Notes: generated by a model from the sequence alone, not told the origin. 64,000 bases of DNA from Leptospira vanthielii serovar Holland str. Waz Holland = ATCC 700522 (GCF_000332455.1 NZ_AOGY02000062.1:67001-131000), one strand, 5' to 3'; numbered from the stretch's first letter, positions 37,986-49,663 are shown. Numbers and translations: made by a program.

Positions 37986-39086
37986 TTAGTTAGATTTTGA
38001 TTGTTTACGAAATTCGGAAGGGGTAGTACCTACCGTTTCTAAAAAAACTCGATTGAAGGTTGATTTAGAATTGAATCCAACGGAATCAGCAATCGAAAGA
38101 ATGGACCTCTCTTCTGGTCCCAATAACAAACGTTTTGCCTCATCGATCCTGTATTGATTGATGTATTGGTAGAATCCAAACCCATACCGTTTGTGAAAGT
38201 ATTCGGAAAGTTGGCCTGGTTTGACTTCTGCCATATCTGCGAGTTTAGAAAGGCTAAGGTCTTCATCACAAAAGACCTTCTCACGCATCAGTTCATATAA
38301 CTTTTGATCAATGGTTTCTAATTGAACAGATACTAGTTTAGACTTTTCGTATTTATTTCTTTGGATACTATCTCGAACATCACTCACAAAAGGAGTCCAA
38401 AGTTCTCGAGTAAAAAAATAAAAATACATTAGGACAGGCAAAAGATAAGCACTGAGTTTACGAAAAAAAGCAATTTGGAATGTAAAACCTATACTTCCGA
38501 GTAACAAATCAATCCAAATCAGAAGGATAAACACAAGCGAATAGATGGCTTTTTTTGTAAAGAATACAGACAGGCGAACATTCGGAATCCATTCTTTGAC
38601 GAGAAATACCCCCACAGAAAGTAAAATAGAAACTTTAATTCCAAAGTTTAGACCCACTATGATGGAACCATATTCTGTACTACTCAAAAGTTCTAAAATT
38701 TTCAAACGTTCGATATCAGTTCCCGAATAAAAGGGAATCAAAAAAAGAATTGAGACAATGGCGGGAATAAAATGGTAAACTTTGATTTGGATCGGCTTTT
38801 CTAAAAACAAATATTCTAAATACAAATAAAGTAATGTAGAAGATAAAAAAACAAAAGGAATATGGATGAGTGCAATCGATGGAAGATATAGATAAAAACC
38901 AGTGAACATAAAGGCCCCGGTGAGTAACCAAAGCCCTGTGGAAAAAAGAATAAAAGACCAAACAAATCCAGAAGCGTTACGGTTGCGGACCAAATTGGAA
39001 AGCGACCAAATCAAACAAAATACTGACCCAGACCCCATCCAAAGAAATTCCAATAGCAAAGTTAATGAAAGAGCAGAAGAGTCCAC
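37986..39086 (-). CDS. AraC-type regulator with seven membrane helices
   Basis: 366 residues. About seven hydrophobic segments cover residues ~5-225. The C-terminal ~100 residues are an AraC/XylS DNA-binding domain with two helix-turn-helices (LSKLADMAEVKPGQLSEYF and SILSIADSVGFNSKSTFNRVF). This membrane-anchored AraC architecture is frequent in leptospires; the signal is unknown. The start is a GTG 5 bases after the dnaE stop, with no strong ribosome site, so it is probably coupled to dnaE translation. Confidence 0.85.
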   Translation of the reverse strand: MDSSALSLTLLLEFLWMGSGSVFCLIWSLSNLVRNRNASGFVWSFILFSTGLWLLTGAFMFTGFYLYLPSIALIHIPFVFLSSTLLYLYLEYLFLEKPIQIKVYHFIPAIVSILFLIPFYSGTDIERLKILELLSSTEYGSIIVGLNFGIKVSILLSVGVFLVKEWIPNVRLSVFFTKKAIYSLVFILLIWIDLLLGSIGFTFQIAFFRKLSAYLLPVLMYFYFFTRELWTPFVSDVRDSIQRNKYEKSKLVSVQLETIDQKLYELMREKVFCDEDLSLSKLADMAEVKPGQLSEYFHKRYGFGFYQYINQYRIDEAKRLLLGPEERSILSIADSVGFNSKSTFNRVFLETVGTTPSEFRKQSKSN

Positions 39087-39091
39087 AAACT

Positions 39092-42000
39092 TTATCCGAA
39101 CACTCTCACTTCTTCACCAACCGTATAACGAACCGCACCTTTCCCCAAAATGTCTGTTAACATTTTCATCAGATCAGAACTAATTTCGATGGAGAAATGA
39201 TCATGGGCACGAATAACTTTTTTTTCATCCCCGTTACCCACCAGATGAAAAAAAACAGAAGAGGCACCGCGATGAACCGATAAAATGTCTTGGAGTTTCA
39301 AAATCACATCTCGATTTTTTTCTTCCAACATATTGATTGTTAAATGGAGAGTTTTTTCCATTTTCTTTTCAATGGTTACAGAATTTAGTTCTTCTAATTT
39401 ATTAACTATAATTTGACCTTTTAATTCGGATTCATCCGCATCCAGGCGTTCCAGAATCCCACGAATAAAAACTGTATTGTCTTCTGTGAATAAATGTTTA
39501 AATTCTGCGTAGGTTTTTGGAAAAGCAACACATTCGATCTCACCGGTTTGGTCTTCGATCATAAAGTTGACAAATTCTTCTTTTTTCTTAGTGAGTTTTA
39601 CCACTTTTTTAGAGAGAACCCCTGCGATTTCCACCTTGGATTTAGGTCGCACCTCTTCCAAGTTTTCGATTGTTGTTGGTTTTAATGTTTTTAATTGTTC
39701 TGTAAATTTATCTAACGGATGGCCAGAGAGATATAAACCTGTGGTTTCTTTTTCTTTTCGTAGAAGTTCATCCCCATTCCACTCAATTCCATCTTTGGGA
39801 AGATTTAGGTTTTCTTCTCCACCACCATTAACACCACCAAACAAAGAAAATTGACCTTCTTTTTCTTCCGCCTGTTTTTTGTTAGCGTAATTGAGAATGA
39901 TATCTGTTGATTCGGATATTGTTTTTCTTGAATAACCGAAGGAATCGAAGGCGCCACCTTGCGCAAGAGATTCCAATACCTTTTTGTTTGCAAGTCTTGT
40001 ATCTAACTTCTTTGTAAAGTCTCCCAGTTGGTTGTACCCACCGATGGAGTTGCGATTGGAAATGATATTTTCTGCGGCAAGTTCCCCCACTCCCTTAATG
40101 GAAGAAAGCCCAAATCGGACGGTTTTGTCATCGGTGATTTCAAAGGAAATCCCCGACTCTTTGACATCGGGACCTAAAATCCGAATTCCCATCTCTTTGG
40201 CGTTGTTGATGTATTTCACTACGTCGGTAATTTTCGAATGATCTCCCGATAATAGAGCCGTTAAATATTCAATGGAATAATTTGCTTTTAAGTAAGCTGT
40301 TTGATAAGTAACAAAGGCATAGGCAACCGAGTGCGATTTATTAAATCCATACTCACCGAATTTTTCTAATTGTTCAAAAAGTTCAATGGCTAGTTTTTCA
40401 TTGATCTTTTTCTCAATAGCACCTTTCACAAATTTTTCTTTTAAGGCAGGGAGTTTCGATTTGTCTTTTTTGGCCATCGCCTTACGAAGAACATCCGAGT
40501 CTCCCACAGAGTATCCACCTACAATCCTTGAGATACCCATTACCTGCTCTTGGTATACGACAACACCGTAAGTTTCACCTAACACTTCTGCTAAACTTTC
40601 ATGAGGAAAAACTACTTTCTTTTTCCCATTTTTACGATCTAAATAATCGTCCAACATTCCCGATCCCATAGGACCAGGACGGTATAATGCAAGTAAGGCG
40701 GCTATCTCTTCAAATTTTTGCACCTGAGCCTTGGCAAAAAGGTCACGAATCCCGGAAGAAGAATCTAACTGGAATATACCGAGAACATTTGCTTTTCGTA
40801 ATAAACTAAATGTGGCCGCATCATCTAAAGGAATTTTATCTAAGTCGAGTAGGATTCCATGACGTTTTTCAATGAGTTTAGTGGCATGATGGATGGTGGT
40901 TAAGTTTTTTAAACCTAAAATATCCATCTTGATCAGTCCCACTTGTTCCGACATGTTTTTGTCGTACTGTGTGACTATCGAACGACCTTCCCGACCAGCT
41001 TCACTGACTGTGGATAAGGGAACAATTTCTTCTAACGCAGTTGGTGCAATGACAACACCGGCGGCATGCCTTCCCACCTGACGGTAGTTACCTTCCAGTT
41101 TTTGAGCAATATAAAAAACTTTTTTATTTAAATCGGATTTTTCTGCAATGTCACGAAGGTCTTTCGAAGTATCAACAGCTTCCTGAATGGTGATTCCCAG
41201 TTTTTTGGGGAAAAGTTTACTCATCTCATTCACTTCAGAAAATGGAACATTAAAAACACGAGCCACGTCTTTGATCGCAGCTTTTGCGGCTAGAGATCCA
41301 AAGGTGATGATTTGGCCTACTCGATTCTCTCCATATTTTTGTTTGATATAATTAATGACTTCTTCTCGTCTTTCCACACAAAAGTCGGTATCAATATCTG
41401 GCATATCCTTTCTATCTGGATTGAGAAATCGTTCAAAAAGTAGATTGTAACGGATGGGATCCACATTGGTAATTCCTAATGCGAATGCAATGATAGATCC
41501 AGCAGCAGAGCCGCGTCCCGGTCCCACAGGAATTCCTGCCCGCCTAGCAAAGTTTATATAATCCTGTACAATAAGAAAGTATCCTGCAAAGTGCATATTG
41601 CGGATGGTTTGCATTTCATATTCAGTTCTTTCCCGTACAATGGGTGTTATATCCTGATATCTTTCCTTAATTCCTTCCCAGACTAGTTTTTCTAAATAAC
41701 TATCGGTATCAAAACCAGGAGGAACATCAAAAGGGGGAAGGAGTGGATTTCCAAATTGGAAATTTAACGAACATTTATCACGAATCGCTAATGTATTATA
41801 AAATGCATCTTTATGATCTGGGAAAATACTGATCATTTCCGCAGGAGACTTTACATAAAAGTTTTCGTTAAATCCAAAACGCATTTCATCATCAATGTTT
41901 TTACGCATTCCGATACGAAGTAATATGTCTTGGGCTTCCCTATCATCCTTAGTGAGAAAGTGTGAATCATTTGTAAGTACAAGAGGAATGCCTGTGCGTT

Positions 42001-42589
42001 TTGAAAATCCCATAACGGCTTCTGCAACAATGCGTTGTTCAGGAATTCCATGGTCTTGGATTTCCAAATAAAAATCTTCTTTGCGGAAAATTTCGTGCAA
42101 ACGACCAGCTAACGCATACGCCTTATCTGCTTTACCTTCTAAAATCTTTCGGTTGACTTCACCGGCAAGACAAGCAGTTAAACAAACAAGTCCTTCGCTA
42201 TATCTCTCCAATAAGTCATAGTCAATTCTTGGTTTGCGATAAAATCCTTCAGTGAAGGATCGGCTTGCAAGTTTTATGATATTTTTATAACCAATTTCGT
42301 TTTTGCAAAGTAAGATGATGTGATAAGCACCACCGTCAGCGATTTCATCTAGTTCGGTTTCCGCACTGCGGGAAGGAGTTACGTAAAACTCGCAGCCAAT
42401 GATAGGTTTGACATCGTGTTTGACCGCTTCTTTATAGAACTCAATGGCTCCATACATGTTTCCATGGTCTGTGATGGCGACAGAACTCATACCCAGTTCC
42501 TTCACACGTTTCATCAAATCGCCGATCCGTATGGCTCCGTCCAACATGGAATAGGTAGTATGTAAATGAAGGTGAGCGAAATCTTCCAT
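39092..42589 (-). CDS. dnaE: DNA polymerase III alpha subunit
   Basis: 1165 residues from the ATG at 42589; the frame stays open upstream to 43054, but that stretch overlaps the divergent cobT and has no dnaE homology. The PHP domain ([25 protein letters not shown]) is followed by the palm with the catalytic D-x-D (DMPDIDTDF), the beta-binding region, tandem HhH and an OB domain ([11 protein letters not shown]). It is the replicative polymerase. It lies upstream of the AraC-like gene with a 5-base gap. Confidence 0.95.
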   Translation of the reverse strand: MEDFAHLHLHTTYSMLDGAIRIGDLMKRVKELGMSSVAITDHGNMYGAIEFYKEAVKHDVKPIIGCEFYVTPSRSAETELDEIADGGAYHIILLCKNEIGYKNIIKLASRSFTEGFYRKPRIDYDLLERYSEGLVCLTACLAGEVNRKILEGKADKAYALAGRLHEIFRKEDFYLEIQDHGIPEQRIVAEAVMGFSKRTGIPLVLTNDSHFLTKDDREAQDILLRIGMRKNIDDEMRFGFNENFYVKSPAEMISIFPDHKDAFYNTLAIRDKCSLNFQFGNPLLPPFDVPPGFDTDSYLEKLVWEGIKERYQDITPIVRERTEYEMQTIRNMHFAGYFLIVQDYINFARRAGIPVGPGRGSAAGSIIAFALGITNVDPIRYNLLFERFLNPDRKDMPDIDTDFCVERREEVINYIKQKYGENRVGQIITFGSLAAKAAIKDVARVFNVPFSEVNEMSKLFPKKLGITIQEAVDTSKDLRDIAEKSDLNKKVFYIAQKLEGNYRQVGRHAAGVVIAPTALEEIVPLSTVSEAGREGRSIVTQYDKNMSEQVGLIKMDILGLKNLTTIHHATKLIEKRHGILLDLDKIPLDDAATFSLLRKANVLGIFQLDSSSGIRDLFAKAQVQKFEEIAALLALYRPGPMGSGMLDDYLDRKNGKKKVVFPHESLAEVLGETYGVVVYQEQVMGISRIVGGYSVGDSDVLRKAMAKKDKSKLPALKEKFVKGAIEKKINEKLAIELFEQLEKFGEYGFNKSHSVAYAFVTYQTAYLKANYSIEYLTALLSGDHSKITDVVKYINNAKEMGIRILGPDVKESGISFEITDDKTVRFGLSSIKGVGELAAENIISNRNSIGGYNQLGDFTKKLDTRLANKKVLESLAQGGAFDSFGYSRKTISESTDIILNYANKKQAEEKEGQFSLFGGVNGGGEENLNLPKDGIEWNGDELLRKEKETTGLYLSGHPLDKFTEQLKTLKPTTIENLEEVRPKSKVEIAGVLSKKVVKLTKKKEEFVNFMIEDQTGEIECVAFPKTYAEFKHLFTEDNTVFIRGILERLDADESELKGQIIVNKLEELNSVTIEKKMEKTLHLTINMLEEKNRDVILKLQDILSVHRGASSVFFHLVGNGDEKKVIRAHDHFSIEISSDLMKMLTDILGKGAVRYTVGEEVRVFG

Positions 42590-42752
42590 GGCTTGGTGAC
42601 ATAGTAACTCCAATGGGTTCCTACGTAAAGCGCCCCAAGGATGGAAATTCGGATTTTTTTTGGCCCAAATAGCCAATTCCCAAACCTCCCTACCCCGTCC
42701 AAGCCCAAAAACGATGGAAGCGGATACCGGCTCGATTAGACTGGTTTTGTTT

Positions 42753-43808
42753 ATGTCACCATTTTCCCTACCGTCCATTTCTCCCGTAACCAGTGTTTTG
42801 CGAAGCACCATCCGCAGCAAAATAGACAATAAAACCAAACCATTGGGTTCTTTAGGTGATTTGGAAACCATTGCCCTACAATTGGCAGAAATCCAAAATA
42901 CCCTTTCCCCTGAGTTAAAAAATCCAAAACTCATCCTTTTTGCTGCAGACCATGGAATTACAGAAGAACCTGTCTCCTTATATCCTAAAGATGTCACTTG
43001 GCAGATGGTTTTGAATTTTTTATCTGGGGGTGCTTGTGCCAATGTCTTCGCCAAACACAGTCATATTGATGTGGAAGTTGTGGATGCAGGAGTAGACCAC
43101 GATTGGGCAGAAAATGCCCCAAAACCAATTGAGAGAAAGATTGGTAAAGGAACTTCTAATTTCCTGAAAGCGAAGGCGATGTCACGGGTAGAGGCTAAAG
43201 AAACCATTTTAAGTGGGATAGACCTTTTGAACGAAAAACGATATGAATTCACCAACATTTTTTTATTTGGCGAAATGGGAATTGGGAATACGTCTGCAGC
43301 ATCTCTTATCCTATCCCATCTAACAGATATTCCACTGAGAAAACTTGTTGGACGAGGAACAGGTTTAAATAACAGCGGAAAAGAACATAAATTCAAAATC
43401 CTTTCGGAGGCATTCCAAAGAACAGGAAAACTAAATGATCCATTAGAAGTCCTTTCTGAATTTGGTGGTTTTGAAATCGGAATGATGGCAGGTGCTATGA
43501 TTGGTTCTGCATCACAGAGAAAAACATTTGTTGTGGATGGATTTATCACAACAGCGGCTTTTGCAATTGCTTTTGCACTAAACCCGACAGTAAAAGACTA
43601 CGCCATTTTTTCACATCTATCAGAAGAAGAAGGACATACTGTAGTTTTAGAACACTGGAAAATAAGACCCCTGCTTAGACTCAATCTTCGTTTAGGAGAG
43701 GGAAGCGGTGCTCTTGCAGCTTATCCACTCATTGAACTCAGTGTTAAATTTCTAAATGAAATGGCGTCTTTCGCTGATGCTGGTGTTAGCAATTCGGATT
43801 CAAAATAA
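42753..43808 (+). CDS. cobT: Nicotinate-nucleotide-dimethylbenzimidazole phosphoribosyltransferase
   Basis: 351 residues from the ATG at 42753; longer starts at 42660 and 42714 exist, but the family sequence begins after this point. CobT makes alpha-ribazole-5'-phosphate for the lower ligand of cobalamin. Evidence: [22 protein letters not shown], the [12 protein letters not shown] loop with the catalytic Glu, and GRGTGLN. It is first of cobT-cobS-cobC (8-base gap to cobS). I found no cobalamin riboswitch in the 163 bases before it. Confidence 0.92.
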   Translation: MSPFSLPSISPVTSVLRSTIRSKIDNKTKPLGSLGDLETIALQLAEIQNTLSPELKNPKLILFAADHGITEEPVSLYPKDVTWQMVLNFLSGGACANVFAKHSHIDVEVVDAGVDHDWAENAPKPIERKIGKGTSNFLKAKAMSRVEAKETILSGIDLLNEKRYEFTNIFLFGEMGIGNTSAASLILSHLTDIPLRKLVGRGTGLNNSGKEHKFKILSEAFQRTGKLNDPLEVLSEFGGFEIGMMAGAMIGSASQRKTFVVDGFITTAAFAIAFALNPTVKDYAIFSHLSEEEGHTVVLEHWKIRPLLRLNLRLGEGSGALAAYPLIELSVKFLNEMASFADAGVSNSDSK

Positions 43809-43816
43809 AATTTTAT

Positions 43817-44638
43817 ATGCAATTTTTATTAAGAGAAATTCGCCTATTCTTTGTTTGTTTGTCTTTTCTCTCCAGAATTCCCTCTCCTCAGTGGATTGGT
43901 TTTCAGGAAGAATGGTTACATAAATCAATCAAATACTCACCAACTGTGGGAATAATGCTCGGAACCTTACAATGGTTTGCGTATATTATTTTCCAATTGT
44001 TTTTGGGTCCCAGTATTGCCTTTGTCATCTCGTTAGGGTTTTTATTAATCCTAACAGGTGCCTTTCACGAAGATGGATTTTCTGATTTTTGTGACGGGAT
44101 TGGCGGAGGTTGGAAAAGAGAAGATATCCTTCGGATCATGAAAGATAGCCGTGTTGGTAGTTTTGGAGCTGCCGGGATTTCTCTACTACTCGTTCTAAAA
44201 ATTTTAGGAGCCTCGGAGTCCCTTGCATCCACTGGATTTCGTTTGCATCATATACAATATTTCTGGAATGACCAACTGACTTCCGTTTGGTTATATTTCA
44301 TTTCAGCACATAGTTTGAGTCGCTTTTTTTCAGTCCTTATGATGTTACTCCTTCCCTATGCTAAAGAAGAAGGTTATGCAAAACCAATGGCAAAAGAAAT
44401 TACTTGGTCGCAAACTCTATTTGCAAGTCTTGCGGGACTAATTCCTTTTCTATTGTTATCTTACCAACATCCTTATTTTTTAATGAGTTTGGTTTTTATC
44501 ATTCCGAGTTTATACTATATGTATTCTCTGATGAAACGTTGGATTGACGGTTTTACAGGCGATTGTTTAGGAGCAGTCCAACAAGTAGTAGAAACTTGTA
44601 TTTGGATTTCGGGAGTGTTTGTATGGACCTCTATTTAA
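43817..44638 (+). CDS. cobS: Adenosylcobinamide-GDP ribazoletransferase
   Basis: 273 residues with about six membrane segments. CobS joins adenosylcobinamide-GDP with alpha-ribazole (or its phosphate). The family motifs are seen in [25 protein letters not shown] order ([14 protein letters not shown]), with metal-binding Asp residues, and [13 protein letters not shown]. The 3' end overlaps cobC by 16 bases. It lies between cobT and cobC as expected. Confidence 0.9.
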   Translation: MQFLLREIRLFFVCLSFLSRIPSPQWIGFQEEWLHKSIKYSPTVGIMLGTLQWFAYIIFQLFLGPSIAFVISLGFLLILTGAFHEDGFSDFCDGIGGGWKREDILRIMKDSRVGSFGAAGISLLLVLKILGASESLASTGFRLHHIQYFWNDQLTSVWLYFISAHSLSRFFSVLMMLLLPYAKEEGYAKPMAKEITWSQTLFASLAGLIPFLLLSYQHPYFLMSLVFIIPSLYYMYSLMKRWIDGFTGDCLGAVQQVVETCIWISGVFVWTSI

Positions 44639-45216
44639 TTCGCCATCCAGAAACCATTGCTCCCAAAGGAACTTGTTATGGTCGAACCGACTTCCCTCTC
44701 AAATACCCTGTGGAAGATACAGCGGATTCTACTTTTCCTCATTTACCGCCAAACTTTGATCATTTCCTCTCGAGTCCAGCACCCAGAGCTTTAAAATTAT
44801 CTTCCGCACTTCTGTCCAAATACAAACTTTCTACAATAGACCATTCCTTAATACCAACTGACGAACGTTTGTGGGAAATGAATTTTGGAGATTGGGATGG
44901 AAAACTTTGGGAAGAAATTCCTAGAAAAGAAACAATCCCTTGGATGAAGGATTTTGTCAATGCCAAGACTCCCGGAGGAGAAGCCTTTACAGATCTTATC
45001 TTTCGTATGGATTCGTTTTTAGAAGATTGGAAGGCAGGTGGACACTTACGAACCCATTGGGAAACAAACAACAATCAATCACTACGATCGCTCATTGTTG
45101 TTTGTCACTCCGGTCCAATCCGAGCAGTTCTTTGTAAACAATTCGGAACTCCCTACGAAGAAGCATTCAAATCTCCCGTGGACTTCGGATCGGTCCACAA
45201 AATAGAAATCACCTAA
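44623..45216 (+). CDS. cobC: Alpha-ribazole phosphatase-like histidine phosphatase
   Basis: 197 residues from the ATG at 44623, inside the cobS 3' end. The phosphohistidine signature LIRHPE (H8) and GRTDFPL match the histidine phosphatase superfamily and CobC; a second His lies in VVCHSGP. CobC removes phosphate from alpha-ribazole-5'-phosphate or adenosylcobalamin-5'-phosphate. The assignment is supported by the cob operon context more than by the sequence. Confidence 0.83.
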   Translation: MDLYLIRHPETIAPKGTCYGRTDFPLKYPVEDTADSTFPHLPPNFDHFLSSPAPRALKLSSALLSKYKLSTIDHSLIPTDERLWEMNFGDWDGKLWEEIPRKETIPWMKDFVNAKTPGGEAFTDLIFRMDSFLEDWKAGGHLRTHWETNNNQSLRSLIVVCHSGPIRAVLCKQFGTPYEEAFKSPVDFGSVHKIEIT

Positions 45217-45237
45217 TATCCGCTAAGTGGCGGAGAG

Positions 45238-45257
45238 GGCTGGTGATTTCACCAGCC
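45238..45257. terminator. Perfect inverted repeat between convergent cobC and gatB
   Basis: GGCTGGTGA (45238-45246) and TCACCAGCC (45249-45257), 9-base perfect arms with only TT between them. A smaller hairpin CCGC/GCGG (45220-45233) precedes it. It lies in the gap between two converging genes and could stop transcription from either side, but there is no run of T, so intrinsic termination is uncertain. Confidence 0.45.
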
Positions 45258-45283
45258 TATCGTTATCAAGAAGTTGAAGTAAA

Positions 45284-46747
45284 CTATACCTTCTTTTTTT
45301 CTCCGAGTGGACCTAACTTAGCAAGAATCAGTTCATTCACAAGTTTTGGGTCTGCCTTTCCTTTAGTTTCTTTCATGACTCCACCAACGATAGCACCAAG
45401 CACTCGATCTTTTCCGTTTTTCCAACCTTCCACTGATTCTGGTTGAGCCTCAATCACTCGTATTACAATTTCTTCTAATGCTTTGTCATCCCGAACTACT
45501 TTTAAACCTTTGGATTCCACAATGGCTTCCGGTTGGTCTTTTGTGGTTAACATATCTTCAAAAATAGATTTTGCGATTTTACCAGTGATTTCTCCTGAAT
45601 TGATGAGTTTCACAAGTTTACCAATACGTAATGGATCAATGGCAAATTCCTGAATGGAAATGTTTTCTTTGTTAACAATTCCAAGGATTTCATCCTTTAC
45701 CCAGTTGGATGTTTTTTTAGCATCCCCAGAGATAAGAAGTGCTTCTTCAAAGTATTCAGCAATCTCACGTTCGCTCGTAAGCACTTCAGCATCATAATCA
45801 GGAAGTCCCAGTTCCGTTTTGTATCTTTCTTTTTTTTGTCTAGGGAGTTCAGGTAAAGTTTTACGAATGTCTTCAATAAAAGAATCAGAAATTTGAATGG
45901 TTGGTAGATCTGGTTCAGGAAAATAACGATAGTCATGACTCATTTCTTTGGAACGCATCGGAATGGTTTTGAGTAAAGTAGCATCCCAAAGTTTTGTCAT
46001 CTGACGAAATGACTCACCACGAGAATACACATCCTTTTGCCATTCGATTTCATAGTCTATCGCTTGTTTTACGGCCTTAAAAGAGTTGAGGTTTTTAATT
46101 TCTACACGAGTTCGAAAACCTTTTTCACCAATATGTCGAATGGAAACGTTAGCATCACAACGAAGTGACCCTTCTTCCATATTACAATCCGATACTTGAA
46201 TGTATCGTAAAATTGTTTTTAGTTCATTTAAATAAACATAAGCTTCATCAGAAGAACGTAAGTCAGGTTCCGAAACAATTTCAATGAGAGGGGTTCCTGC
46301 ACGATTGTAATCTACATAAGACCTGTTGATGGATGGATCATGAGAATGGATTAGTTTTCCCGCATCCTCTTCCATATGAATACGAGTGAGGGGGATGAAC
46401 TTTTCTTCTGTTTCCCCTTTCAATTTGATATGGATTCCACCTTGCGTTGCATAAGGTTTATCAAACTGAGAAATCTGGTATCCTTTAGGTAAATCAGGGT
46501 AAAAATAATTTTTACGATCAAATTTTGTAAAACGTGTGATCTCACATCCAAGAGCAACACCGGCACGAACGGCTTTTTCGAGAACCACTTCGTTTAACAC
46601 TGGCAATGTGCCAGGTAATGCCACACAAAGTGTTGAAATATGAGTATTGGGGCTACCACCGAATTCGTTTGTGGCCGTAGAAAAAATTTTAGATAGAGTG
46701 TTGAGCTGGACGTGAACTTCCAGACCGATGATGACTTCGTATTCCAT
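45284..46747 (-). CDS. gatB: Aspartyl/glutamyl-tRNA(Asn/Gln) amidotransferase subunit B
   Basis: 487 residues, usual length. GatB binds misacylated Glu-tRNA(Gln)/Asp-tRNA(Asn), activates it and passes it to GatA-made ammonia. The family start [41 protein letters not shown] and RYFPEPDLP are diagnostic. The zinc-ligand cysteines found in some GatB proteins are absent (SKIFSTATN instead of a CxC form), as in many homologues. gatA and gatC are not next to it. Confidence 0.94.
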   Translation of the reverse strand: MEYEVIIGLEVHVQLNTLSKIFSTATNEFGGSPNTHISTLCVALPGTLPVLNEVVLEKAVRAGVALGCEITRFTKFDRKNYFYPDLPKGYQISQFDKPYATQGGIHIKLKGETEEKFIPLTRIHMEEDAGKLIHSHDPSINRSYVDYNRAGTPLIEIVSEPDLRSSDEAYVYLNELKTILRYIQVSDCNMEEGSLRCDANVSIRHIGEKGFRTRVEIKNLNSFKAVKQAIDYEIEWQKDVYSRGESFRQMTKLWDATLLKTIPMRSKEMSHDYRYFPEPDLPTIQISDSFIEDIRKTLPELPRQKKERYKTELGLPDYDAEVLTSEREIAEYFEEALLISGDAKKTSNWVKDEILGIVNKENISIQEFAIDPLRIGKLVKLINSGEITGKIAKSIFEDMLTTKDQPEAIVESKGLKVVRDDKALEEIVIRVIEAQPESVEGWKNGKDRVLGAIVGGVMKETKGKADPKLVNELILAKLGPLGEKKKV

Positions 46748-46806
46748 GGGTTTGAAAACAGGATTTTCCCGGAAAATGAACCTGGCAATTCAATTTCCGA
46801 CAGAAA

Positions 46807-47910
46807 TTAATCTAGCGGGTCAGGCGCCGATTGCATAACCAGTTTATATAGGTTTTTTTGCTCCCGAGAGATGCTAATTTCGCCAGTTTGGTGCAGTTTT
46901 TTCGTAAACTCAGAAAGTTCTCTCACTCGAGATTCAAAAGCCAGACCAATTTTTTTATCCTCAAGGGCAATATGGGACAAAAGCCAATTTCGCAAATCCT
47001 GGACCAAATGTAATCCAGCCCGCGGATTTCCTAATTTAAATTCATCGTTTCTTGTTTTGATAAAATCAATAAACCGTTTGTGTTGGTTCATGTGGTTGAC
47101 CACATCGGTATATCGAAAGTAACGCATAATTTTATCTTCCACACCAAAATGGTCTTTTGTATATTCAATTGCTGCGGCGATGACCTTATGGAAGGTATCA
47201 CTAGCACTATCACCTAACTTTAGTGAATGGTCCAATTCAACGATCATTTTCAAAAGCCAAATGTGTTGCAAATCGATGATAGGAATTCCCGTAGAAAGAT
47301 TATATGTTTTCCATATATTTCTGATTTCTTGAATGGTATCAATGGATTGTTCGTGAAGCGAAATATGTGTTGTATCCATTTGTATAATGTTTTGATAAAT
47401 CAAAAGTTGTTCTTTAGAAATTGGATATTTTCCTGACTTTAAAATTTCGTTACAGTACGACTTTAAATCAATACCACTTGCTTTAAAGAACTCTGCATAA
47501 TCGGTATCATCATGTAAAATATGTTGGAAAAGCCATTTTTTGAGAATTTGTAAAATACCCAGAGCAGCCATCTGGTTATCTTTTGCTTCATAATATTTTT
47601 CCGTTAACCGTTCTACAAATTTGCGATGGCCTTGGATATGTTCTGAAAATTTGGGATAGTTAAAATGTTCAAGGATATCTTCTTCTAATGCAAAATGTTC
47701 TGCCACATAATCCAAAGCTTTTCGAAAGGACGAATGAACATCAACTTCGGATCCCTCTTTTTCTGATGCAACAATGGTTTCTTCTAGTTCTAAGATGATA
47801 TGAACCAACCAAACATGTTGTAAGTCAATGATGGGAATTCCGAGATGGAAAGGTTCACTTAACCATGTGATTCGTAAGGAATCTAAATGTGCGGAGTAAT
47901 CCTTTTGCAT
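46807..47910 (-). CDS. Tandem bacteriohemerythrin-domain protein
   Basis: 367 residues with two complete hemerythrin domains. Domain 1 (~15-155): HLGIPIIDLQH, EHFALEE, HIQGH, QHILHDD. Domain 2 (~190-330): STGIPIIDLQH, DHFGVED, HMNQH, SHIALED. Each keeps the His, Glu and Asp ligands of a di-iron site. Such proteins bind oxygen or NO; here a role in sensing or buffering is likely. No membrane or signalling domain is attached. A TTGAT-N4-ATCAG box upstream suggests Crp/Fnr control, in line with the NO-related genes at the end of the window. Confidence 0.87.
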   Translation of the reverse strand: MQKDYSAHLDSLRITWLSEPFHLGIPIIDLQHVWLVHIILELEETIVASEKEGSEVDVHSSFRKALDYVAEHFALEEDILEHFNYPKFSEHIQGHRKFVERLTEKYYEAKDNQMAALGILQILKKWLFQHILHDDTDYAEFFKASGIDLKSYCNEILKSGKYPISKEQLLIYQNIIQMDTTHISLHEQSIDTIQEIRNIWKTYNLSTGIPIIDLQHIWLLKMIVELDHSLKLGDSASDTFHKVIAAAIEYTKDHFGVEDKIMRYFRYTDVVNHMNQHKRFIDFIKTRNDEFKLGNPRAGLHLVQDLRNWLLSHIALEDKKIGLAFESRVRELSEFTKKLHQTGEISISREQKNLYKLVMQSAPDPLD

Positions 47911-47966
47911 AGTTCCACAAAAATAATCACGAGTGCGATGTCACTGAATTAGAATCATTTTAGGAA

Positions 47967-47980
47967 TTGATATTTATCAG
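47967..47980. promoter_or_regulatory. FNR/DNR-like box upstream of the hemerythrin gene
   Basis: TTGAT-ATTT-ATCAG, nine of ten positions of the FNR/DNR consensus TTGAT-N4-ATCAA. It is centred about 63 bases before the hemerythrin start. It is nearly the same as the perfect box before nnrS, so a Crp/Fnr regulator, perhaps the one at 60186, could control both. A GATTAT at 47924-47929 could be the -10. Confidence 0.5.
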
Positions 47981-48052
47981 TACTTTCTAAAAAACGAGAA
48001 TGTTGATTAAAGGATGAGAAGTTACGAAGATTTTGTAGCGAATTCAGGAGGT

Positions 48053-48079
48053 GCACTCCCGAGTATTCCCCAGGAGTGC
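48053..48079. terminator. Possible hairpin below the aldehyde dehydrogenase gene
   Basis: GCACTCC (48053-48059) and GGAGTGC (48073-48079) form a 7-base stem with a 13-base loop in the 190-base gap between the dehydrogenase end and the hemerythrin promoter. No T run follows on the transcribed strand, so it is a weak terminator candidate only. Confidence 0.25.
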
Positions 48080-48101
48080 GTTATCTTTAAGCGTAATTAG
48101 A

Positions 48102-49577
48102 CTAAACGAAAAATTTAGTGGTTAACTTTACCATAAGTCTCACAAAACCAGAGTAAGGTGGATACATCAATTTAGCGATGGATGCCTTAGGAGTTTGTAA
48201 AACAGATCTTTCATGCGAAAAGGTTTTGAAACCAAAAATTCCATGGTAACTACCATGACCAGAATGGTTTACTCCACCGAAGGGAAGATTTGGATTCACT
48301 AAGTGAAGGATCACATCATTGATGACTGCCCCACCAGAACTTGTCCTACGAAGCACATATTTAGATGTACTTCTCCTTTTTGTGAAAATATACAAGGCCA
48401 ATGGTTTTGGTTTTTCATTGATGATATGGATGGCTTCATCCAAAGTTTTGTAAGTGATGATTGGAAGGAGTGGTCCAAAAATTTCATCTTCCATAATACG
48501 GGCATCTAAAGTCACATTCGTAAGAATGGTTGGTGCAATAAAGTTATCAGAACTTCTTGTTTCTCCACCATAAGCAACTTTGGCACCTTTTTTCACCGCA
48601 TCTTCAATATAAGAAGAAACTCTTCCAAAGTTCTTTGCGTTCACAATACGGCAAAAATCTGCACTTGCTGTGAAATTTTCAGGTTTGGATTTAAAGAAAC
48701 TTTCGGTTGTTTCCTTGGCATTTTTTACAAATTCATCTACTTTGGATTCAGGAATCAAAAGATAATCGGGGGCAACACAGGTTTGTCCTGCATTTAAAAA
48801 TTTTCCCCACATAATTCTTTCTGCAGCCACTTTCATATCGGCATCTTCTGCAACAATGGAAGGCGACTTGCCACCTAACTCTAACGTTACGCTTGTGAGA
48901 TTTTTTGCTGCAGCAGCCATAACAATTTTACCAACAGGAGTAGAGCCAGTAAAAAAGATATGATCGAAAGGTACTTCGAGGAGTGCTGTGGCAACAGCAA
49001 CATCTCCTTCAAATACAGCCACTTCCTCCTCAGAGAATACTTCACTTAACATCGCTTTGATGACATCCGCAGTATGTGGAGTGAACTCAGAAGGTTTTAA
49101 CATCACAGTGTTACCCGCAGCAATCGCAGCTGCCAAAGGGGCAATCGCTAGATGAAATGGATAATTCCAAGGAGCAATGATGAGACAAACACCTTTGGGC
49201 TCATAAACGATACGACTGGTTGCCCCAAGTAAAGTGGGCGGTGTCATTACGTTTTTTGGGCGCATCCAATGTTTTACATGGCGGATGGCATCATTGATCT
49301 CTGCAATGGTCGGAAGAATTTCCGTAATGTCTACTTCTCCGGCTGATTTTTTAAAATCGGAGTGGAGAGCCGTTTGGATCTCTTTTTGGTATTTAAGGAC
49401 AACGTCTTTTAGTTTCTTTAGTTTTGTAATTCGAGTTTTGAAATTCGACAATCGAAGTTGCAAAGCCTTTGCCTTCTGCGCTTTGAAAATACGGTCAATA
49501 TCGGATGGAGTAAAACTTTTTGTTTGGATCACAGCCTTTCCAGTGGTAGGGGCTTGTGTAAGAGTAGCTTGGGTCAT
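48102..49577 (-). CDS. Aldehyde dehydrogenase (ALDH3-like)
   Basis: 491 residues. NAD(P)-binding and catalytic motifs are present: [29 protein letters not shown], catalytic Glu in [12 protein letters not shown] and catalytic Cys in [13 protein letters not shown]. The loop lengths and the hydrophobic tail near the C-terminus are like class 3 fatty-aldehyde dehydrogenases, which oxidise medium- to long-chain aldehydes. The start has a GGAG 8 bases upstream. No pathway partner is next to it. Confidence 0.92.
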   Translation of the reverse strand: MTQATLTQAPTTGKAVIQTKSFTPSDIDRIFKAQKAKALQLRLSNFKTRITKLKKLKDVVLKYQKEIQTALHSDFKKSAGEVDITEILPTIAEINDAIRHVKHWMRPKNVMTPPTLLGATSRIVYEPKGVCLIIAPWNYPFHLAIAPLAAAIAAGNTVMLKPSEFTPHTADVIKAMLSEVFSEEEVAVFEGDVAVATALLEVPFDHIFFTGSTPVGKIVMAAAAKNLTSVTLELGGKSPSIVAEDADMKVAAERIMWGKFLNAGQTCVAPDYLLIPESKVDEFVKNAKETTESFFKSKPENFTASADFCRIVNAKNFGRVSSYIEDAVKKGAKVAYGGETRSSDNFIAPTILTNVTLDARIMEDEIFGPLLPIITYKTLDEAIHIINEKPKPLALYIFTKRRSTSKYVLRRTSSGGAVINDVILHLVNPNLPFGGVNHSGHGSYHGIFGFKTFSHERSVLQTPKASIAKLMYPPYSGFVRLMVKLTTKFFV

Positions 49578-49663
49578 TGGGAATCTCCGTATTACTGACT
49601 CTCGTTCATTTAGAGAGGAAGTTCAAGAACTTTTTCATAAATCGGGGCGAATCTATGTCTTTT

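Noticed and set aside
42590..42752. Cobalamin riboswitch before cobT
   Set aside because: Looked for the B12-box and conserved stems; none is seen in the 163 bases.
42590..43054. N-terminal extension of dnaE (155 residues)
   Set aside because: Overlaps the divergent cobT promoter and gene; the PHP domain begins right at the ATG at 42589.
43061..43549. A 162-codon frame antisense to cobT
   Set aside because: Fully inside cobT, no start signal or homology.
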